From Coxiellaceae bacterium UBA1530 (GTDB lineage Bacteria > Pseudomonadota > Gammaproteobacteria > Coxiellales > Coxiellaceae): a stretch of DNA of 20,961 bases. The notes under the pieces are model-generated. The model was given only the letters and a program-made list of their open reading frames with translations. It made no database searches and was not told the origin of the DNA. Below, one piece after another: positions 1 through 7,180 of this stretch (the stretch's first letter is position 1; each line of letters begins with the position of its first letter). Both the position numbers and the translations under genes were made by a program. The stretch is from the NCBI GenBank assembly GCA_002323325.1, contig DCQA01000014.1, forward strand, positions 1 through 20,961. Reading direction: 5' to 3'.

Positions 1-819
1 ACGGCTACATCAAGGGCTATTCCTCAAACACTACGGTATATTCAATATTTACGTGAGGTGACTTTTTCACAAGAGGCGATGGGGACAGGACACGCGCTTG
101 ATGCTGACTGCTGGGATGATTGTTATCACCATATTTTTATTTGGGATCAAAAAAAATCCCAAGTAGTTGGCGCCTGTCGAATATCCACACTGAGTGCTAA
201 TGCACCTTCATATCTCGCAACACTCTACAACATTGATCATTATCAACTTAAGCACCTTGGTGTGTTGGGTGAGCTGAGCCGCTCAATTATTGCTCCAGAG
301 TACCAAAAAAATTATAGAAGCCTGTTATACCTCTGGCGTGGTATTAGTCAATTTATCCTGTATCGTTCACAAATCACACATTTAATCGGACTCGTTTCTA
401 TCCCTGATGGTGTGTACTCTAAATATTCTCTTGATATTATATATCACCACCTCGTTAACACGTCGCAACAAAATCCACTATTCGTTGACGCCATTAAGCC
501 CAAACAAGCCTATCATCCAACCTCAGTGATACCTGCTCAGTTGAAGATTGCTATTGGTCGCTGTCAGACTTTAATGGAACTGGAAGTTCTAATGAATCAG
601 GTAGCTGATGCTAACGTCTCTTTTCCAGTATTATTTAGACAATATGAATCGGTCGGATCTTTGCCCATTCATATGAGTACTGATTCAAGTTTTTCAAATT
701 GTATTGATATTCTCCAAGTATGGAACATTGATCAACCGAAAACAGCATTGCTCAAGCGACTCTTTGGTGAAGAGGGGTTTTCTATGATTGAGAAGAGAGT
801 CTCACATCTGGATGGTTGA
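1..819 (+). CDS. GNAT-type acyltransferase of the COG3176 'hemolysin' family, 5' end missing
   Basis: The frame is open from base 1, so this gene begins outside the window; the GTG at 58 lies inside the conserved domain and is not the real start. The visible 272 residues contain the block LREVTFSQEAMGTG, then DDYHHIFIWD-like and VVGACRI segments, LGELSRSIIAPEYQ, LLYLWRGI and GLVSI. These are the landmarks of the Acetyltransf_5/COG3176 family, related to OlsB-type N-acyltransferases. In many bacteria this domain is the C-terminal half of a longer protein with an N-terminal PlsC-like lysophospholipid acyltransferase; whether that is so here cannot be seen. Expected role is acyl transfer to an amine or lipid at the inner membrane, with the substrate unknown. 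The stop codon at 817-819 precedes the YwaF-type gene on the same strand. Confidence 0.75.
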   Translation, partial: TATSRAIPQTLRYIQYLREVTFSQEAMGTGHALDADCWDDCYHHIFIWDQKKSQVVGACRISTLSANAPSYLATLYNIDHYQLKHLGVLGELSRSIIAPEYQKNYRSLLYLWRGISQFILYRSQITHLIGLVSIPDGVYSKYSLDIIYHHLVNTSQQNPLFVDAIKPKQAYHPTSVIPAQLKIAIGRCQTLMELEVLMNQVADANVSFPVLFRQYESVGSLPIHMSTDSSFSNCIDILQVWNIDQPKTALLKRLFGEEGFSMIEKRVSHLDG

Positions 820-905
820 ACATATCCAAATTGCAAACCGAGAAGTTATATGCTCTCATACCCCTGCTTTTAAACACATTCAAACATTATCTTTGGTGTC
901 CACTC

Positions 906-1601
906 ATGTCATATTTAATCACTTTTTTTCAATCACAGACACAGTACATGCCCTACTCACTGTGGCATTTCTATGCCATATTATCCGCCTTGATATTACT
1001 CACCGGGCTACTCTCTTTACCTCGAACAAAAGTCATCGATAAGGTCATTCGAATATCACTCTGTGCAGTAACATGCCTTTGTTTGATCATTAGCTGCATT
1101 TCTTATCACTTCATTCCTTTACATGTCTGTCACGTCAGTGCTTGGTTAATTTTGCCGCTAGCTTTACTTTTAAGAGTGCGAGTTTTCCAATATTTGTTGA
1201 TTTATATTTCTGGCTGGGGTGCGCTCATTGCACTGATCATACCGGACCTCCAGGCCCACACCACGTGGCTTCGTTTTATCGTCTTTTATACGATGCATTC
1301 ATGTCTGGTCATTAGTGCTTTGTATTGCTTTATCGTTGATAGACCGAAGCCCGAATGGATCTCGGTCCTTTATGTGATTATCGCTTATAATGTTTACATC
1401 TTTTTTGTAGGCATCGTTGATTATTTTCTAGATGCGAACTACGTTTTCCTAAGTCATCCACCTCAATCTCTTCAGAATTTATTTACATGGCCTTGGTATA
1501 TTTTCGAATTCCAGCTCTTTTTTATCGCTCTCTCCTTTATGACGTGTGCTTTAGGAAGACTGTATCAATCTCGAGACCACCGCATGCTAAAACACAGTTA
1601 A
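906..1601 (+). CDS. YwaF/TMEM164-type integral membrane protein
   Basis: An integral membrane protein of 231 residues with about six or seven hydrophobic segments. The C-terminal block DANYVFLSHPP...WPWYIFE matches the signature of the TIGR02206/YwaF family, where an NYM-L-KP motif is followed by GPWPWYI. Family function is not established in bacteria; the eukaryotic relative TMEM164 has been linked to acyl transfer between phospholipids, which would suit the acyltransferase gene just upstream, but that link is an inference. The frame stays open upstream to a TTG at 816 that overlaps the preceding stop (TTGA). I prefer the ATG at 906 because the resulting N-terminus (F-x3-Q-x4-MPYSLWHFYAIL) resembles the family's usual beginning and total length. 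Neither start has a convincing ribosome binding site. Confidence 0.7.
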   Translation: MSYLITFFQSQTQYMPYSLWHFYAILSALILLTGLLSLPRTKVIDKVIRISLCAVTCLCLIISCISYHFIPLHVCHVSAWLILPLALLLRVRVFQYLLIYISGWGALIALIIPDLQAHTTWLRFIVFYTMHSCLVISALYCFIVDRPKPEWISVLYVIIAYNVYIFFVGIVDYFLDANYVFLSHPPQSLQNLFTWPWYIFEFQLFFIALSFMTCALGRLYQSRDHRMLKHS

Positions 1602-1624
1602 AGCCTTATTTTTAATCTTTCCAC

Positions 1625-1653
1625 CTTAAACCACTATTAATCTGCCATATATA
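1625..1653 (+). promoter_or_regulatory. Partial PmrA-like tandem half-sites and -10 box before the metallophosphatase gene
   Basis: Two TTAA cores lie 11 bp apart (CTTAAA at 1625-1630 and ATTAAT at 1636-1641), followed after 6 nt by TATATA (1648-1653). The spacing equals that of PmrA boxes, but the central TT of the Legionella/Coxiella consensus is CA here and the -10 spacing differs from the two better sites in this window. Treat it as a weak candidate. Confidence 0.3.
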
Positions 1654-1692
1654 CCCCTAAATACCTGGATTTTTCGCACAGGCCGGGTAAAG

Positions 1693-1712
1693 TTTTGTCA
1701 TCTTTGACAAAA
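1693..1712. repeat. Perfect 8-bp dyad TTTTGTCA-N4-TGACAAAA
   Basis: TTTTGTCA (1693-1700) and TGACAAAA (1705-1712) are exact inverted copies around TCTT, 14 nt before the upstream start codon of the metallophosphatase gene. It could be an operator or a small 5'-UTR hairpin; the A run after the right arm argues against a terminator on the plus strand. Confidence 0.45.
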
Positions 1713-1726
1713 AAACACCACATTGC

Positions 1727-3484
1727 ATGCCTTCAGAGACACATCAGATACAGGTATTTAACTTCATGACAAGGTTTCACGACCAAGAATGGAGCTGCTA
1801 TCCGCCTCAATTATTTATCAAGCAAGCAAATTCATCATCGCATATCACACTGCCTGATCTACATGGTAATTTTTTTAAGCTACTCAATCTGTTAATTGTT
1901 GAGGGAATTATACTAATATTAGAAAATCATTATGCAGAATTACATCGAGTTATTCATTTACCGATTGAACAACAATCTTTTGAAGATATCGAACGTTGTA
2001 TAGCTATTCTTCAAAGTGATATCAGCTTTAATCCTGTTCGATGCCTTCGTTTGATAGGCGATGAATGTGCTGATCGAGGTATCAATGACTTCTGGACATT
2101 GTGTTTAATTGATCAGCTTTATAAAAACTTACCCTCTATGGAAATTTTATTATCCAATCACGGCGTATTTTTTATGGAATACATGCGAGATAATCGTAAT
2201 GCTCAAAATGGATCAGAATTTCGCCTTGACCACCATTTTGCCCAACGCGTTAAAATGATCGAACGTATTCGTAATGTTCATCCCACACCTATTTGGTATG
2301 ATAATATAAAAATGAATGATCCTCATGCGATTTTTTATTTTCTTGAGATCATTCGAGACTTCGATCCGAATACATCGCTGAATAAACAATTATCCATAGA
2401 TAAACTTTTAAAAGATTTACTCAAAGGTTTAGGAGATGGATACACTTACGATAAGATGCTGACCTTGGTTGAGCAGCGTCGATCACTTTTGAATATGCAT
2501 AAGCTGATACACACCTACCCCTCGCTATCGAATAATCTAAACCACTTCTTTAAGTCCTACCAACAATGCTTACGTTTGGTCAGCGTATCTTCATTTGACG
2601 ATCAAGATCAATTCACTATTTATTCACACGCACCAATAAAAGTCGCACTCATTGATGAAATCTATGATGAGCTCTGTTATTCCTATGAATACGAGCAGCG
2701 AAAAAAGGTTAGCTTGAAAGAAAAGATTCAAGTCATTAATCATTATTTTCATTATCGATTGTCTACTTGCCATGACTATGGTCTTCTTGATCAATATATT
2801 TATAGGATTACTTGGGAGAAAGATGAGGACAAGATTGACACTGGAAACAGAGACTTACCCTCATCGATAATGACCGTTCATGGTCATACCTCCAAACCTT
2901 CAATACGACCTAAGATTTCCTTAAAACCGAACGCCTCGATGGTTTTTTCGCAATTTTATGGGATAGATAACTCATTCGGTAAAAGCTGTTATCCGCTTCC
3001 TTTGTATCTGTGGGAATATTTCACGGATAACAAAAAGATTGTGATTGAAAAGAGTCATAACTATGAAATCAAACGAGCCAATACCATTTATCTTGTGCCA
3101 CTAGAAGCATCGCATACCTTTCGTTTATTACTGCATTGGCATTATTATTCTGATAGTGATGAGGTATATCTCATGGATAATGTCGATATTCTCATATCAA
3201 TCAATAGCTATTTGTTGAATTGGATAGGTCCTGATAGCGGATCGTTTAGTCGTCAATTACGTAGATCTAACCAAGAGCATTGTCATATTCTTAGTCTTTT
3301 CTTATCTTTTTTAGGTCATATCACATGTGATAATCTTGGAGCACAGAATGTATGTTTAGTAAGCCATGACGAACCCATGGATTTCGAATATTCTACAAAG
3401 CTATCCCATCAAGGTATATTTCTACCTATTCCAGCTGAACCACTTAATCCCACTGAAGTTCCTGCTCTAGCACCGATGACATGA
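1727..3484 (+). CDS. PPP/calcineurin-like metallophosphatase, putative secreted effector
   Basis: A 585-residue protein carrying the full series of metallophosphoesterase motifs. In order these are PDLHGN (D44, H46), GDECADRG (D112, D116, R117), the NH of LSNHG (N144, H145), YSHAP (H301) and VHGHTS (H387), followed by YGIDNSFGKS. That order and spacing fit the PPP superfamily, which uses a two-metal centre to remove phosphate from proteins or nucleotides. Length is about twice a minimal catalytic core, with long inserts between the NH and YSHAP motifs, as in Legionella Wip-type phosphatase effectors; I cannot tell which subfamily. There is no signal peptide or membrane segment. The start is uncertain: ATG 1727 has no Shine-Dalgarno, while ATG 1766 (MTRFHDQEW) has AGG 11 nt upstream. 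Effector status is inferred from fold and neighbours. Confidence 0.7.
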   Translation: MPSETHQIQVFNFMTRFHDQEWSCYPPQLFIKQANSSSHITLPDLHGNFFKLLNLLIVEGIILILENHYAELHRVIHLPIEQQSFEDIERCIAILQSDISFNPVRCLRLIGDECADRGINDFWTLCLIDQLYKNLPSMEILLSNHGVFFMEYMRDNRNAQNGSEFRLDHHFAQRVKMIERIRNVHPTPIWYDNIKMNDPHAIFYFLEIIRDFDPNTSLNKQLSIDKLLKDLLKGLGDGYTYDKMLTLVEQRRSLLNMHKLIHTYPSLSNNLNHFFKSYQQCLRLVSVSSFDDQDQFTIYSHAPIKVALIDEIYDELCYSYEYEQRKKVSLKEKIQVINHYFHYRLSTCHDYGLLDQYIYRITWEKDEDKIDTGNRDLPSSIMTVHGHTSKPSIRPKISLKPNASMVFSQFYGIDNSFGKSCYPLPLYLWEYFTDNKKIVIEKSHNYEIKRANTIYLVPLEASHTFRLLLHWHYYSDSDEVYLMDNVDILISINSYLLNWIGPDSGSFSRQLRRSNQEHCHILSLFLSFLGHITCDNLGAQNVCLVSHDEPMDFEYSTKLSHQGIFLPIPAEPLNPTEVPALAPMT

Positions 3485-3550
3485 CCAGTGAGTGGTTTTA
3501 AAGCTTAACTAGCAAACCTATTCTCATCAAGGGTTGATATTCTGTAAAAA

Positions 3551-3569
3551 AACCGATTCACTGTCGGTT
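3551..3569 (-). terminator. Small hairpin with a T tract on the minus strand
   Basis: AACCGA (3551-3556) pairs with TCGGTT (3564-3569). Read on the minus strand the stem runs into seven T residues, the form of an intrinsic terminator, yet no minus-strand gene lies directly upstream of it. It sits 32 bp before the recombinase start, so it could instead be a protein-binding dyad. Function uncertain. Confidence 0.3.
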
Positions 3570-3601
3570 AGTGATATATTTATTGCAAGGGTTGCCACAT
3601 C

Positions 3602-4882
3602 ATGAATCGTTCCCTCTATCAGCCACGCCCTGTGTTAAATACCCTTGCAGAAATTATTGAACATTATAAAACTTGTTTTCAGGCGAAAGAGCCGGCTCAA
3701 GAAGCGAGTCAATGGCTATGCCAATGTTTAGCCTTAGACTCAGTGCCAGAAGATTTTTATACGGCAGACTATTTACTAATAGTAAATTTCTTGCACAGTT
3801 ATCGTGGTAGCCCCGATACCTTTAGAGCTTATCGTCGTGATATCGAGCGCTTATTGCAGTGGAGCTGGTTCATCAGAAAACAATCAGTACTAAACCATCG
3901 CCGTGAAGACATTGAATCGTTCGTTGAATTTTGCATACAACCCCCTAAGCATTGGATCGGTTTAAAAACGGTGAATCGCTTTAAATCCCAACAAGGCGAG
4001 ATGATAGTTAATCCAGATTGGCGACCGTTTGATGTGTCAGTCAGTAAAGCCGATCGACAGGCTGGAAAAGTAGCTCACGTTGATGACTACCATATCTCGC
4101 ATAATACCATTAAAGCTTTATTCGCCGTATTAAGCAGTTTTTATCAATTCATGTATCAAGAAGGATCGGTTTCAGCTAATCCAGTTAGTCTTATTCGACA
4201 AAAGAGCAAATTTTTACGAAAAGATGCAACGCCGCCTGTTGTGCGCCGATTGACTGATCAGCAATGGTTAACCGTCCTTGAGCACACAGAGGCGCTGGCT
4301 AATGAATCGTCACAACATGAAAGAACACTCTTTATGATGACCTGTCTCTATGGCATGTATTTACGAATATCTGAACTGGCAGCTAGTGATCGTTGGATGC
4401 CATCAATGAATGATTTTTTTATGGACGGTGATGAAAATTGGTGGTTTAAGACCGTTGGAAAAGGTAATAAGGCACGTCAAATTGCTGTGAGTGAGCTAGT
4501 GCTTAATGCTTTAAAACGTTATCGATTGTCACTGGGGTTACCTGCCCTACCTGTTCTGAGCGATACAAGCCCCCTCATTGGTCAGACAAGAAACCGTCAT
4601 TTACCTATTAAAGACACGAAAAGAATTCGAGTCCTAGTTCAAGCTTGTTTTGATCGTGCTGCTGATACTTTAACTTTGCAAGGTATGGAATTAGATGCGG
4701 CACAATTACGCACTGCGACGGTGCATTGGCTACGTCATACAGGTATCTCGGATGATGTTAAAGTCAGGCCGCGTGAGCATGTGCGTGACGATGCAGGGCA
4801 TGCGTCTGGCGCAACCACTGATCGCTATATTGATATCAGCCTGCGCGAGCGAGCACAATCAGCCAAGCAAAAAAAATGCTAA
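3602..4882 (+). CDS. Tyrosine recombinase/integrase
   Basis: A 426-residue site-specific recombinase. The catalytic set is complete: R255 in YLRISEL, K287 in GKGNKAR, H375-x2-R378 in HWLRHTG, H400 in GHAS and the nucleophile Y409 in DRYID. The N-terminal part (about 55-190) has the core-binding SAM-like layout with a TFRAYRRDIERLLQW segment. At 426 residues it is longer than XerC/XerD (about 300), so it is not the chromosome dimer resolvase; it resembles integrases of mobile or once-mobile elements. A weak ribosome site (AAGGG, 3586-3590) precedes ATG 3602. No excisionase, phage genes, tRNA or flanking direct repeats are visible, so it appears as an orphan. Nothing suggests it is broken. Confidence 0.88.
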   Translation: MNRSLYQPRPVLNTLAEIIEHYKTCFQAKEPAQEASQWLCQCLALDSVPEDFYTADYLLIVNFLHSYRGSPDTFRAYRRDIERLLQWSWFIRKQSVLNHRREDIESFVEFCIQPPKHWIGLKTVNRFKSQQGEMIVNPDWRPFDVSVSKADRQAGKVAHVDDYHISHNTIKALFAVLSSFYQFMYQEGSVSANPVSLIRQKSKFLRKDATPPVVRRLTDQQWLTVLEHTEALANESSQHERTLFMMTCLYGMYLRISELAASDRWMPSMNDFFMDGDENWWFKTVGKGNKARQIAVSELVLNALKRYRLSLGLPALPVLSDTSPLIGQTRNRHLPIKDTKRIRVLVQACFDRAADTLTLQGMELDAAQLRTATVHWLRHTGISDDVKVRPREHVRDDAGHASGATTDRYIDISLRERAQSAKQKKC

Positions 4883-4934
4883 TCCACAATATATATTGAA
4901 GAAAAACTGTTCATTGTGAATGTGAATAATATCT

Positions 4935-4954
4935 AGAGCATCTTACAGAGCTCT
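4935..4954. other. Weak hairpin between convergent genes
   Basis: AGAGC (4935-4939) pairs with GCTCT (4950-4954) in the 90-bp gap between the convergent recombinase and L,D-transpeptidase genes. The stem is only 5 bp and has no T tract, so a terminator role is doubtful. Confidence 0.2.
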
Positions 4955-4972
4955 CCATAGTTAATCGAGAAC

Positions 4973-5539
4973 CTAATACTCCATGATATGGACTTGTGTT
5001 TGATTATTTTCAACAAAATATTTACTCAGCCACCCAGCAGTTTGTTTCTCAACACGAATACAGCCGTGACTGGCATTAACATCGGGTAATGATGGTGAAC
5101 CATGTAACGCATATCCTCCATGAAAATGCATAGCGTAATGCATGGGTGCGCCACCACGGGGTCTGGGATACTTTCCAGATTTATAGTGCTCACCATTCTT
5201 ACGGTAAAATGTATATGTGCCACGAACGGTCTTCGCAGAGCGGCCCAGCTTGTTACTATAGGACGCACCGCCTACTGCTTTTCCAGCACCAATTTTTCGA
5301 CCATTGCTGTTGTATATACCGAAACTGAGTGTTTTAGGGTTGAACACAATTAAACGATTGCCGTCAGTTTCCCAGTATGGAGGGAAGTGTTTAAGGTAGC
5401 TTTTTTTTGAGTGGGGATTTTTAGTGAGAAGAAAAGCGGGTTTATCATTATGCCAGTACATGACTTTGGCAGCATAGCTACCGGGCGCAAATAATAGCCA
5501 GATTAGACTGAATACGGTTAGATAAACGATTTTTTTCAT
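4973..5539 (-). CDS. Exported L,D-transpeptidase, YkuD family
   Basis: A 188-residue protein with an N-terminal signal peptide (hydrophobic 5-20, likely cleavage after SYAA at 24) and a YkuD catalytic domain. The active-site block holds H146 in LHGSPS, H158 and the nucleophile C160 in SHGCIRV. Enzymes of this family act in the periplasm, making 3-3 cross-links between meso-diaminopimelate residues of peptidoglycan or attaching proteins to it. There is no LysM or other wall-binding domain, so it is the minimal form. The start ATG at 5539 is preceded by a good GGAG site. The next gene upstream, 149 bp away, is a second L,D-transpeptidase of another family; a terminator between them implies separate transcription. 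Confidence 0.9.
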   Translation of the reverse strand: MKKIVYLTVFSLIWLLFAPGSYAAKVMYWHNDKPAFLLTKNPHSKKSYLKHFPPYWETDGNRLIVFNPKTLSFGIYNSNGRKIGAGKAVGGASYSNKLGRSAKTVRGTYTFYRKNGEHYKSGKYPRPRGGAPMHYAMHFHGGYALHGSPSLPDVNASHGCIRVEKQTAGWLSKYFVENNQTQVHIMEY

Positions 5540-5620
5540 GATTACTCCAGACTCAATTCTAGTATTTTTTAAATATAAAAAACCTCACAAAGATTATTGT
5601 AGCCCAAAAAATATAAAAAG

Positions 5621-5650
5621 AAGGTGAAAATTGAATATCTTCACCTTTTT
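5621..5650. terminator. Bidirectional intrinsic terminator
   Basis: AAGGTGAA (5621-5628) and TTCACCTT (5640-5647) form a perfect 8-bp stem with an 11-nt loop. On the minus strand it runs into CTTTTTATATTTTTT, ending transcription of the 5689-6375 transpeptidase gene; on the plus strand it is followed by a shorter T run. Confidence 0.8.
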
Positions 5651-5688
5651 AGGAGTTGATCTGATTTTTTAGGTAATTTTTCAGATAG

Positions 5689-6375
5689 TTAAGCTTGCAA
5701 GTACTGAGAATGCAATAAAAGGTTTGCGTCTGGATAGTAAGAAAAGATCAAACTTCCACCTTTTATGGTATTAATTAACTTTGGCGCGTATTGCCTATCG
5801 ACTGCCGGACAGCCCCAGCTATTGCCTACTCGGCCATATTGTTTGGCAAACGCATCGCTGACGTACGGAGCACCGTGGACCACGATAGCACGAGATTCTG
5901 CATTATTATTAAAACCTTTATCTAGCCCTTTTAGTCGAAGTGATAGGCCGTTATGCCCCATATAGGTGCCCTCTGTGACAAATAATCCAAGACTAGTTTC
6001 ACGACTTTGCGGGCTATTGGAAAAATGCTTGGCATCCATACGTCCTGAATTCTTACCGTGTGCCACCAACAAATTCATGATGACGTGACTAGATCTTAAA
6101 TCAATCACCCAGAGACGTTTCTCGTCAGAGTGACGTGAGTAATCAATGACAGTGAGTAAAGGGTTGTTTACTCCCACGCCGTTTTGAATGGCATTATTGT
6201 AAGCTTTTAGTGCTAAGGCTAGGACCTCAGGCCTTAAATTTTTAGCATCGCTGAGTATCGTTGATGTCGATATCTGTAAGGGTGTCGCCGCATGGGTTGT
6301 AGGCAACACAAAAGACGTAGAAATGAATAAAATTGCAGAAGTAACCAGTAACTTGTATTTTTTTATGTATGTCAT
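5689..6375 (-). CDS. Exported murein L,D-transpeptidase catalytic domain protein (YkuD_2 type)
   Basis: A 228-residue protein with a signal peptide (hydrophobic 9-24, probable cleavage near THAA at 30). The catalytic core has IVVHGAPYVS (H167) and GNSWGCPAV (S186, C189), the signature of the PF13645 murein L,D-transpeptidase family, distinct from classic YkuD. It should act in the periplasm on peptidoglycan tetrapeptides, forming 3-3 cross-links. Length fits the family. No clear Shine-Dalgarno precedes ATG 6375, but a well-formed promoter does: a perfect tandem TTAA box and TATTAT -10 predict a leader of only about 25 nt. It is transcribed alone and ends at the terminator 5621-5650. The promoter suggests control by a PmrA-like response regulator (inference). 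Confidence 0.87.
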   Translation of the reverse strand: MTYIKKYKLLVTSAILFISTSFVLPTTHAATPLQISTSTILSDAKNLRPEVLALALKAYNNAIQNGVGVNNPLLTVIDYSRHSDEKRLWVIDLRSSHVIMNLLVAHGKNSGRMDAKHFSNSPQSRETSLGLFVTEGTYMGHNGLSLRLKGLDKGFNNNAESRAIVVHGAPYVSDAFAKQYGRVGNSWGCPAVDRQYAPKLINTIKGGSLIFSYYPDANLLLHSQYLQA

Positions 6376-6407
6376 TGAATATTAGTTGTTTTGCTGAAGG
6401 AAATACT

Positions 6408-6440
6408 ATAATACCAGTGAAACATTAAGATAATATTAAG
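6408..6440 (-). promoter_or_regulatory. PmrA-like box and -10 element of the second L,D-transpeptidase gene
   Basis: Read on the minus strand: CTTAAT-ATTAT-CTTAAT (6440-6424), 10 nt, then TATTAT (6413-6408), which is 32 nt from the start codon. Both half-sites fit YTTAAK exactly and the centre fits cTTAA-N2-TT-N2-cTTAA, the PmrA consensus described for Legionella and Coxiella. The half-sites occupy the -35 region, as expected for a class II activator. The regulator itself is outside the window. Confidence 0.6.
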
Positions 6441-6481
6441 AAAGCCGGTTAATTGGTTATTATTTGATCAATTATACAGAG

Positions 6482-6642
6482 AGGCCTGCTTAGGATTGGC
6501 GCTCACTAGGTCTTTGGGTATAGAGTGGTTAGCCGCAGAAGCGCTTTAGGTATCTGATATAAAAGGAGATTCACACCACGCTTACATTAAGCCTACCTGA
6601 TTGTATAATGTTGGCCTAGGAACGCCAATCATAAGAAGGCCT
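6482..6642. repeat. 161-bp element with 28-29 bp imperfect terminal inverted repeats
   Basis: The left arm 6482-6510 and the reverse complement of the right arm 6615-6642 share AGGCCT, CTTA, GATTGGCG and CTAGG in register, differing by three substitutions and one gap. The 104-bp interior pairs only patchily and holds no ORF, although AAGGAG occurs at 6563-6568 without a following start codon. The layout fits a MITE-like non-autonomous element or a long structured RNA. I see no target-site duplication: the flanks at 6475-6481 and 6643-6649 differ. Confidence 0.55.
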
Positions 6643-6720
6643 ATATATTAAATATAGCCTAAATTGCCTAAAATACAAGCATTACCTTAATAGGCACACC
6701 TAGGTCATTGATAAATTCAG

Positions 6721-7083
6721 TTAACTTCTGGGGTTGGCGATGCGCACTACAAGGCTTCGACCATTGAGCTCTTTCCCATGCATTTTTAGTGCTTTTTTGA
6801 TGGATTTGGGTGATTCAAAAGTAACAAATCCAAAACCCTTGGAGCGACGTGACTGGGGGTGATTGATAATGCGAACCGAAGATACCTCACCAAAATCGCT
6901 GAAAATCTCTTTTAGCTGATAGTCGCGTAATGAATAGGATAAATTGCCAACGTATAATTGAAGGCTATCACTGCCGTCATCCTCATGCATGTGCTGTCTT
7001 GAACGTGCTTTTCGAAGGACAAAGATTGCGATGAGGACGATAAGCACTGCAGCGGTAAGGATAATCCATGAATTTGTTGTCAT
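6721..7083 (-). CDS. Membrane-anchored RRM RNA-binding protein
   Basis: A 120-residue protein: an N-terminal hydrophobic segment (5-24), a charged linker (KARSRQHMHEDDGSD) and one RNA recognition motif from about 42 to 117. RNP2 is LYVGNL (43-48) and RNP1 is KGFGFVTF (82-89), both with the aromatic positions that stack on RNA bases. Single-RRM proteins are known in bacteria, notably cyanobacterial Rbp proteins, where they bind AU-rich RNA; those are soluble. Here the fold should be held at the cytoplasmic face of the inner membrane, since positive residues follow the TM segment. The target RNA is unknown. Start ATG 7083 follows AAGAGA at a suitable distance. It lies 97 bp downstream of trmB on the same strand, so cotranscription is possible. 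Confidence 0.85.
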   Translation of the reverse strand: MTTNSWIILTAAVLIVLIAIFVLRKARSRQHMHEDDGSDSLQLYVGNLSYSLRDYQLKEIFSDFGEVSSVRIINHPQSRRSKGFGFVTFESPKSIKKALKMHGKELNGRSLVVRIANPRS

Positions 7084-7180
7084 AATTGTTCTCTTTAATT
7101 TTTGTAATCAGGTTGGATATTAAACGAAGCAGCGATTCTAACGAGATTTACGGCAAACCTCAATGGCAGCAGCAGGTCTT

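Larger units (their letters stand above)
6376..6720. other. 345-bp non-coding interval
   Basis: No plausible gene lies between the second L,D-transpeptidase and the RRM gene. It holds the transpeptidase promoter at its left end, the inverted-repeat element in the middle and, just right of it, a near-palindrome (AGG-C-CTATAT...ATATAG-CCT, 6637-6660) followed by two copies of GCCTAAA (6657-6663, 6666-6672). The right end lies just past the stop of the minus-strand RRM gene; no clear T-tailed terminator is seen for it. Confidence 0.6.

Noticed and set aside
816..905. TTG start at 816 for the YwaF-type gene, overlapping the preceding stop
   Set aside because: The added 30 residues do not resemble the family N-terminus, and the ATG at 906 gives the usual length; kept only as an alternative.
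3602..6375. Reading the recombinase and the two transpeptidases as a prophage or genomic island
   Set aside because: No phage structural genes, excisionase, tRNA target or flanking direct repeats; the transpeptidases look like normal cell-envelope genes.
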